Of a stretch of DNA of 10,556 bases, positions 7,901-10,556 are shown one piece after another. The DNA is from Streptomyces sp. WM4235 (lineage in GTDB: Bacteria; Actinomycetota; Actinomycetes; Streptomycetales; Streptomycetaceae), in contig NZ_LGDE01000040.1 of the NCBI RefSeq assembly GCF_001279725.1, forward strand, positions 1 through 10,556. Direction: 5' to 3'. The notes below the pieces were generated by a model. That model ran no database searches. It saw only the letters and a list, made by a program, of their open reading frames with translations, and was not told where the DNA came from. Numbering within the stretch: the first letter of the stretch is position 1; every line of letters starts with the position of its first letter. A program made the translations under genes and the position numbers.

Positions 7901-8209
7901 ACCCCCGAACGCGGCCTCGCCCTGCGCCGCGGAAAGCCCGGCTCGAACGGCGGCGCCGACATCAACTCCCTCGCCCTCGCGGTCAACTCGGCTGACGGCA
8001 AGGACCTCACCTACGCCACCACCGGCTGGGACAGCACCACCTGGCCCCTCGTCCGCGGCACCCCCGACGTCACCGGCGACGGAATCCCCGACCTCTACCT
8101 CACCCGCAACGACGGCAACCTCCACCTCTACCGCGGAGGCCGCGACACCATCGGTATCGGCTCACGCGTCGACGAAGACGACTGGGCCACCACCCGCACC
8201 ATCGGATAA
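4955..8209 (+). CDS. Membrane-anchored or exported DNRLRE / FG-GAP (VCBS) repeat protein
   Basis: 1084 residues from a GTG start; GGAG (4943-4946) eight bases upstream supports it. An Arg-rich cytoplasmic end (RRWLRQRR, 27-34) leads into one hydrophobic segment (about 36-55) with no clear AxA cleavage site, so it is probably a signal anchor, although RRT at 33-35 leaves Tat export possible. Residues 70-365 resemble the N-terminal region of large exported streptomycete proteins (VRPGIDLVMTA, HALVVKNKQAA). A DNRLRE jelly-roll domain spans about 370-560 (VYPVFIDPS, AAFIFDFSS, AKLRILQTYSWGC) with a possible disulfide between its two cysteines. Two Ig-like domains cover about 567-790. The C-terminus (795-1084) is an FG-GAP/VCBS propeller with five Asp/Gly loops such as GDVTGDSKAD, PDIDGDKTED and RDITGDGIPD, the calcium-binding type. 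It likely binds cell-wall or extracellular partners. It is divergent from the RHS gene, and I recall this pairing in other streptomycetes. No enzyme motif was seen. Confidence 0.9.
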   Translation: MSESEASGGDPSASTEKLPPDATDVPRRWLRQRRTLGGIAALLAVAVAVPVGLSLTEEDNTPPAGATPEFDAGAPVTATEARLRAAKSGKNVEVTTEATANTTTWAQPGGTFKLRVSSQATRAKVGNTWKPIDTTLQRVAGGFEPKAVNGRLVFSAGTKAQPGSGGERASRGLSRVALLRPTAVKADGPAPVWSELVRLTTDGHDIVVSWPGPLPEPVTSGPRALYENVRPGIDLVMTAQDSGYTHALVVKNKQAASDPLLGQLNYRLSSPDLTFHLDEESRSVSARDAQGVEIAGSPTPFMWDSAGKAAVTQGEPEAQPVPEAKDHPTLALSGLNGAEGNHAKPAVATLSADNVLTVTPNARLLDDADTVYPVFIDPSFKGKKQNWSAFYKTASTTSFWNGQNYNSGSGTPEARVGYESTTGGTSRAAFIFDFSSQIHHSTISSAKLRILQTYSWGCTARPFDVYLTPLINTSSTWKNTDTAAFWNKRIASATTGHGYNSSCPDAWVGIDVKSAVEEGARAGWPNLTLGVRSPNESDPNFWKKFLANGESAPYLEIDYRKAPDEPTKAGMNTVPGGACVTDAPFNKVGKSDVRFDVQGRDGDGNLKQIQLKIWRASDNKSVFDQWVWPDSSGVAHTTIPWESFGANTTYSWSATAGDHDGALSGVGPAGTDKPCSFLVDHTQPVKPTIRSEDFPAPGPDGAEWSKNTLGPGKITVIAGGTNLADIREIQWSLNRSTYDKKAVPAAGQDSVTVDVNPDNAGPNLFYVRVVNKAGNLSDPFIHTFYVRPRPGVDTAGDVTGDSKADILAIDTAGDLRVYPADATGDIDAWMPAATDGGKPAPSGYWKDAGGKTALIAHSNDWYPGDGITDLIARMPDGKLYVYQGDGNGRFDISRRTEILLPAGAPDPATLSQIVVVPDIDGDKTEDIFATVGDTFWILTGYSGATITEARQLSATSWTKRDIIDIRDITGDGIPDLLFRDDSTPERGLALRRGKPGSNGGADINSLALAVNSADGKDLTYATTGWDSTTWPLVRGTPDVTGDGIPDLYLTRNDGNLHLYRGGRDTIGIGSRVDEDDWATTRTIG
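7853..8095 (+). repeat. Near-identical 30-bp copies encoding two FG-GAP calcium loops
   Basis: Bases 7853-7882 and 8066-8095 differ at only two of 30 positions and encode RDITGDGIPDL-type and PDVTGDGIPDL-type loops, 71 codons apart. The other three loops of the propeller are more diverged. The similarity probably reflects blade duplication or gene conversion plus strong codon bias. Confidence 0.7.
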
Positions 8210-8219
8210 CAAGCCAGCC

Positions 8220-8264
8220 CCGCACTGTGCCCGGCCGAGGAACCCTCGGCCGGGCACAGTGCGG
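8220..8264 (+). terminator. Perfect 20-bp stem-loop after the DNRLRE/FG-GAP gene
   Basis: Arms 8220-8239 and 8245-8264 are perfectly complementary over 20 bp with the five-base loop GAACC, starting 11 bases after the stop codon. No T-run follows, which is common for actinomycete terminators. It would also block read-through into or out of the downstream region. Confidence 0.85.
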
Positions 8265-8537
8265 TCGTCCCGTACTCCGAACCCGTCCGACCCCTCTTTT
8301 GGACCTGCCGCTGTCGAGGAAATCGTGCGGCTGGTGCGCATCAGGATCTGCCCGCCAGCTGCAAACCGCGAGTGGGTGACCGCGCATGGGCATGCCGAGC
8401 CCGGTGTCGATTGATCCCTGAACCCCGTGCTCATCGTTGTCCCGCCGGGTGTAAAGACTGCGGCAGGAACGCAGAACCGGAAGCCGAAGCGGGAGGCGAG
8501 CGAGGTGCCGGACTCCGCGACCCGAGCGAGGCAAACA
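8265..8537. other. Weakly coding spacer with no supported gene
   Basis: No frame here has convincing coding character. The plus-strand frame that continues into the downstream remnant carries a short open stretch (about 8298-8411, including VEEIVRLVRIRICPPA) that ends at TGA 8412-8414. Reading on from GTG 8427, third positions are poor in G+C until about 8538. The stretch may be decayed sequence left by the event that truncated the downstream gene. No RNA gene, insertion-sequence ends or attachment site were recognised. Confidence 0.45.
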
Positions 8538-8783
8538 GGGCTGCGTCCCGGGCGGCTTGTTGTCGAGATCGACAAAGCCGATCCCCAGAACCCCACGGGG
8601 AACCGGTTCACCGGAAAGCGCTTCGAGAAAGCGCTGAACGTCACGCTCAACTCGGTGGTGTTCCGCTCCTCCGGCCAGGACTTGACCACCGCCGGCACCT
8701 ACATCGAGATGACCTCCCGACTCACCGAACCCGTCCTCCTGGGCCTTGCGATCCTCGCCGTCCGAAACCGCGTCAAACGCTGA
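8427..8783 (+). pseudogene. 3' remnant of a membrane-protein gene (unidentified)
   Basis: The open frame from GTG 8427 gives 118 residues, but only about the last 80 (from 8538) look like real protein: third positions become strongly G/C and the sequence turns ordered (RFTGKRFEKALNVTLN, VVFRSSGQDLTT, then a hydrophobic EPVLLGLAILAV and a basic NRVKR end). That ending resembles C-termini of actinobacterial integral membrane proteins, with the final hydrophobic stretch as the last membrane segment. This is recollection of a type, not an identified family. The first 37 residues lack coding bias and no good ribosome site precedes 8427 (nearest upstream in-frame stop 8412-8414). I read it as a gene that lost its 5' part. 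A short genuine membrane protein is the alternative. Confidence 0.5.
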
Positions 8784-8903
8784 AACGAGGCCCAACCTGC
8801 TCCAACGGCCAACTGAACCGGGTCAGGGCCGTTGGAGCCGAGAGGTCTGGCAGGGATGATGAAGGGCCGGACCATATCCTGGGTTCTAGCGGCCGTCGTT
8901 GCT
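8784..8903. other. Convergent spacer between membrane-protein remnant and acetyltransferase
   Basis: 120 bases where the two genes meet tail to tail. Apart from the inverted repeat at 8799-8838 nothing further was recognised. Confidence 0.6.
8799..8838. terminator. 12-bp inverted repeat between convergent genes, likely bidirectional terminator
   Basis: Arms 8799-8810 and 8827-8838 pair perfectly over 12 bp around a 16-base loop. The repeat starts 15 bases after the stop of the plus-strand remnant and lies 65 bases past the stop of the converging acetyltransferase gene. No T-run is present on either side. Confidence 0.6.
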
Positions 8904-9422
8904 TCAGTCGCGCAGGTCGCGGAGCATGACCGCGTACAGGGGTGAGTCGGCGAAGGGCCGGCGTTCGCCCACCTTGCGGTATTGCCATGTCTCGTAGAGG
9001 GCTTGGACGCGGGGGTGGGTGGTGTCCACCAGGAGGACCGCGAGGGCCTCGTCTCTGTCCGTGAGCAGGGCTTCGTGTAGGCGTTGCGCTATGCCTGTCT
9101 TGCGCCACTTGGTGCGGATCATGAGTTCGGAGACGGCGAATGTGCTGCTCGGGTCGGGTGCCGTATCGAGGCTCTCGCGCCACCATTCGCGGCCCGGATT
9201 CGAGGGGGCGCCGTAGGCGAACCCGATGGGTTGGTCTCCGTCGTGGGCGATGACGCAGGCGAATTCGGGGTTGCCGCCCCAGTGGTCGACGAACCATTCG
9301 AACCGTTGGTTGAACTCGTCTTCCATCTGGTCGGCGTACGCGTCGGCGTGGACGTCCAGGAGGGTTTGACGGATGTCGGCGAGGTCGTGGTGGCCGTGGC
9401 GGGTCAGACGGACGTCGCTCAT
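8904..9422 (-). CDS. GNAT-family N-acetyltransferase
   Basis: 172 residues, the usual size of a single GNAT domain, which moves an acetyl group from acetyl-CoA to an amine. The acetyl-CoA loop is present as R107-K-T-G110-I-A112, the R/Q-x-x-G-x-G/A signature, after a beta strand FAVSELMI (95-102) and followed by a helix (QRLHEALL). LAVLLVDTTHPRVQALYETWQY (split at about 128-149) is the next strand and helix, with the Tyr often involved in catalysis. The substrate cannot be read. The start is chosen because its ATG overlaps the stop of the upstream regulator as ATGA, with GGAG nine bases upstream; an ATG five codons earlier would consume that site. Translation is therefore probably coupled to the regulator. 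The longer reading frame upstream of 9422 is a shadow of that gene. Confidence 0.92.
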   Translation of the reverse strand: MSDVRLTRHGHHDLADIRQTLLDVHADAYADQMEDEFNQRFEWFVDHWGGNPEFACVIAHDGDQPIGFAYGAPSNPGREWWRESLDTAPDPSSTFAVSELMIRTKWRKTGIAQRLHEALLTDRDEALAVLLVDTTHPRVQALYETWQYRKVGERRPFADSPLYAVMLRDLRD

Positions 9423-10556
9423 GCGGTGCGGCTCCATTCGGTGCGGTGGCGATCGGCCCACTCGCGGGCCTCGGTCGTGGACGGTGCGGTGCTGATCAGG
9501 TCCCGGTGGAAGTCTCCGAGCAGGGTCCGCATGCGGCCGGGCAGGGGTGCGCCCCGCATCAGCCGGAACGCGTCCTCGGTGGTGGCACATGCCTGCCCGA
9601 TGTCGCCTTGGTGGAGTTGGGCGAGGGCGAGTCGGGAGGTGGCCAGGGCTCGGTTGCGGCGGAACGGCACGGGGAGCACGGACAGGGCCCGGTGGGAGGC
9701 GGCTTCCGATTCGGCCGCGTCGCCGAGTCGGTCGCGGACGATCGCGGTCAGGGCGTGAAGTTCGGCGGGCCCGTAGAAGGCGATCCAACTGGGGCGCGCT
9801 TCGCCGTGGGCCTTGCCGAGGGCTTCGCCGGCTTGACCTAGGGAGCGGAGCGCGGGTTGCCGGGCACGGCGGTTGGCGTGGCTGACGGCGGTGCGGGCGT
9901 GGGCGAGGGAGGCGTAGAGGGGGTCGCGGCGGCACGCGGTGGTGCTCTGCGCGGCCTGGGCGGCGGCGACGGCGCCGGTGTGGCGGCCGCGCTGGTGGGC
10001 GAGCATCGCGGTCGAGTTCCACACCCGCATCGCGGCCTCTGAGTCCTTGGCCATGCCGGCGAGTTGCAACGCGACCTTGAGATGCTCCTCCGCCTGGTCG
10101 AGCCGGCGGGCGTCGATGCACGACCACGCGGCGGTCGCGGTGTAGTTCGCGGCGAGGGAGAACAACCGCAGGCGCACCCGGTCGGTCGCGCCGCGTTGTT
10201 GCAGGGCGAGCCCGTCCCGCGCCCCGGCCAGCGCGGCGCGTTCCAGCGTGGTGCTGCCGCCCTGTGCGTCGTCCGCGGCCATCAGGGTGTCCAGCCCGTT
10301 GCGCAGGCGGATCACGTCGGCGCTGCCGACGCTGTGGCGAGTACCGGCGAGTGGGGCCGCCGCGGCGGCGATCCCGGTGATGAGGGTGCGGCGCAACATG
10401 GGAGTCTCCTGATCGTGCTCGGCCTCAGTGGAGTGGTGGCCTCGGGGCACGAACCCTAGATCGCGGGCGGCCACGCCCGTGACGGTCTCCAGGGCCCGGC
10501 GTAACCGGGCCTGCGGCCAACGGCTCTCGCCGGACAACCACCGGAACACGGTGCGT
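9419..10556 (-). CDS. XRE-type regulator with TPR-like helical domain, 5' end beyond window
   Basis: The frame is open through the right edge, so the true start is off the window; 378 residues are visible. The first 40 (RTVFRWLSGESRWPQ, then RRALETVTGVAARDLGFVPRG) match the second half of an XRE helix-turn-helix DNA-binding domain: recognition helix and wrap-up helix. A short polar linker follows, then an LRRTLITGIAAAAAPL hydrophobic stretch (53-69) of a kind common in this streptomycete regulator class and often misread as a Tat signal. Residues about 140-350 are Ala-rich paired helices like degenerate tetratricopeptide repeats (DQAEEHLKVAL, GDAAESEAASHRAL, LALAQLHQGDIGQA), which in relatives sense a ligand or peptide; the ligand is unknown. 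It overlaps the acetyltransferase start by four bases, so the two form an operon. Target sites were not identified. Confidence 0.88.
   Translation of the reverse strand, partial: RTVFRWLSGESRWPQARLRRALETVTGVAARDLGFVPRGHHSTEAEHDQETPMLRRTLITGIAAAAAPLAGTRHSVGSADVIRLRNGLDTLMAADDAQGGSTTLERAALAGARDGLALQQRGATDRVRLRLFSLAANYTATAAWSCIDARRLDQAEEHLKVALQLAGMAKDSEAAMRVWNSTAMLAHQRGRHTGAVAAAQAAQSTTACRRDPLYASLAHARTAVSHANRRARQPALRSLGQAGEALGKAHGEARPSWIAFYGPAELHALTAIVRDRLGDAAESEAASHRALSVLPVPFRRNRALATSRLALAQLHQGDIGQACATTEDAFRLMRGAPLPGRMRTLLGDFHRDLISTAPSTTEAREWADRHRTEWSRTA
10397..10409 (-). promoter_or_regulatory. Internal ribosome site and ATG within the XRE/TPR gene
   Basis: In the regulator's own frame an ATG at 10399 is preceded by CAGGAG with six bases between GGAG and the ATG. 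It sits exactly after the DNA-binding domain, so initiation here would make a protein of about 326 residues with only the hydrophobic stretch and the TPR-like region. The longer form is favoured as the main product because the helix-turn-helix is intact and in frame. Confidence 0.4.

Noticed and set aside
4988..8125. A 1045-codon open frame on the minus strand antisense to the DNRLRE/FG-GAP gene
   Set aside because: Its Gly/Val/Ala/Asp-rich product has no domain pattern, and the plus frame carries clear domains. Long antisense frames are a by-product of G+C-rich third positions.
8427..8783. The short plus-strand gene as an immunity protein for the RHS toxin
   Set aside because: Immunity genes normally follow the 3' end of the RHS gene, which is off the left edge; this fragment lies about 4 kb away beyond another gene and looks truncated.
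8100..8795. Minus-strand open frames over the end of the FG-GAP gene and the spacer
   Set aside because: They run through the 20-bp terminator stem and the remnant's well-biased plus frame and show no recognisable protein features.
9423..10127. Extension of the acetyltransferase frame upstream of 9422
   Set aside because: Arg/Pro-rich out-of-frame reading of the regulator gene; the ATGA overlap and ribosome site give the true start.

Overview
The base composition (very high G+C, third codon positions mostly G or C, GTG starts) and the protein families point to an actinomycete, most likely Streptomyces or a close relative. This comes from reading the sequence; no database search was run.

Layout. 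(1) Positions 1-4607, minus strand: a very large secreted RHS/YD-repeat protein of the WapA type, with signal peptide, SpvB/RHS-type N-terminal region and YD repeats. Its 3' end lies beyond the left edge. The recognisable repeat core stops at about position 100 and gives way to a G-rich (C-rich in the coding sense), Pro/Ala-coding tract that does not look like RHS sequence. (2) 4608-4954: a divergent control region with several short perfect palindromes. (3) 4955-8209, plus strand: a membrane-anchored or exported 1084-residue protein with an N-terminal extracytoplasmic region, a DNRLRE-type jelly-roll domain, Ig-like domains and a C-terminal FG-GAP/VCBS propeller with calcium-type loops. A 20-bp perfect hairpin closes this gene. 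(4) 8265-8903: weakly coding DNA with what looks like the surviving 3' end of a membrane-protein gene, then an inverted repeat. (5) 8904-10556, minus strand: a two-gene operon, an XRE-type regulator with a TPR-like helical region (5' end off the window) followed by a GNAT acetyltransferase whose start overlaps the regulator's stop as ATGA.

How it fits together. The two large divergent genes both encode cell-surface or secreted multidomain proteins and share one intergenic control region, so they may be co-regulated and act together. The usual RHS role is delivery of a variable C-terminal toxin to competing cells, but the C-terminal tip and any immunity gene are outside the window, so a toxin role is inferred from the family only. 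The regulator/acetyltransferase pair is a separate unit that converges on the surface-protein gene. The strongest oddities are the abrupt loss of RHS homology near position 100, the palindrome-rich divergent control region, the truncated membrane-protein remnant, and a well-placed second start inside the regulator gene.
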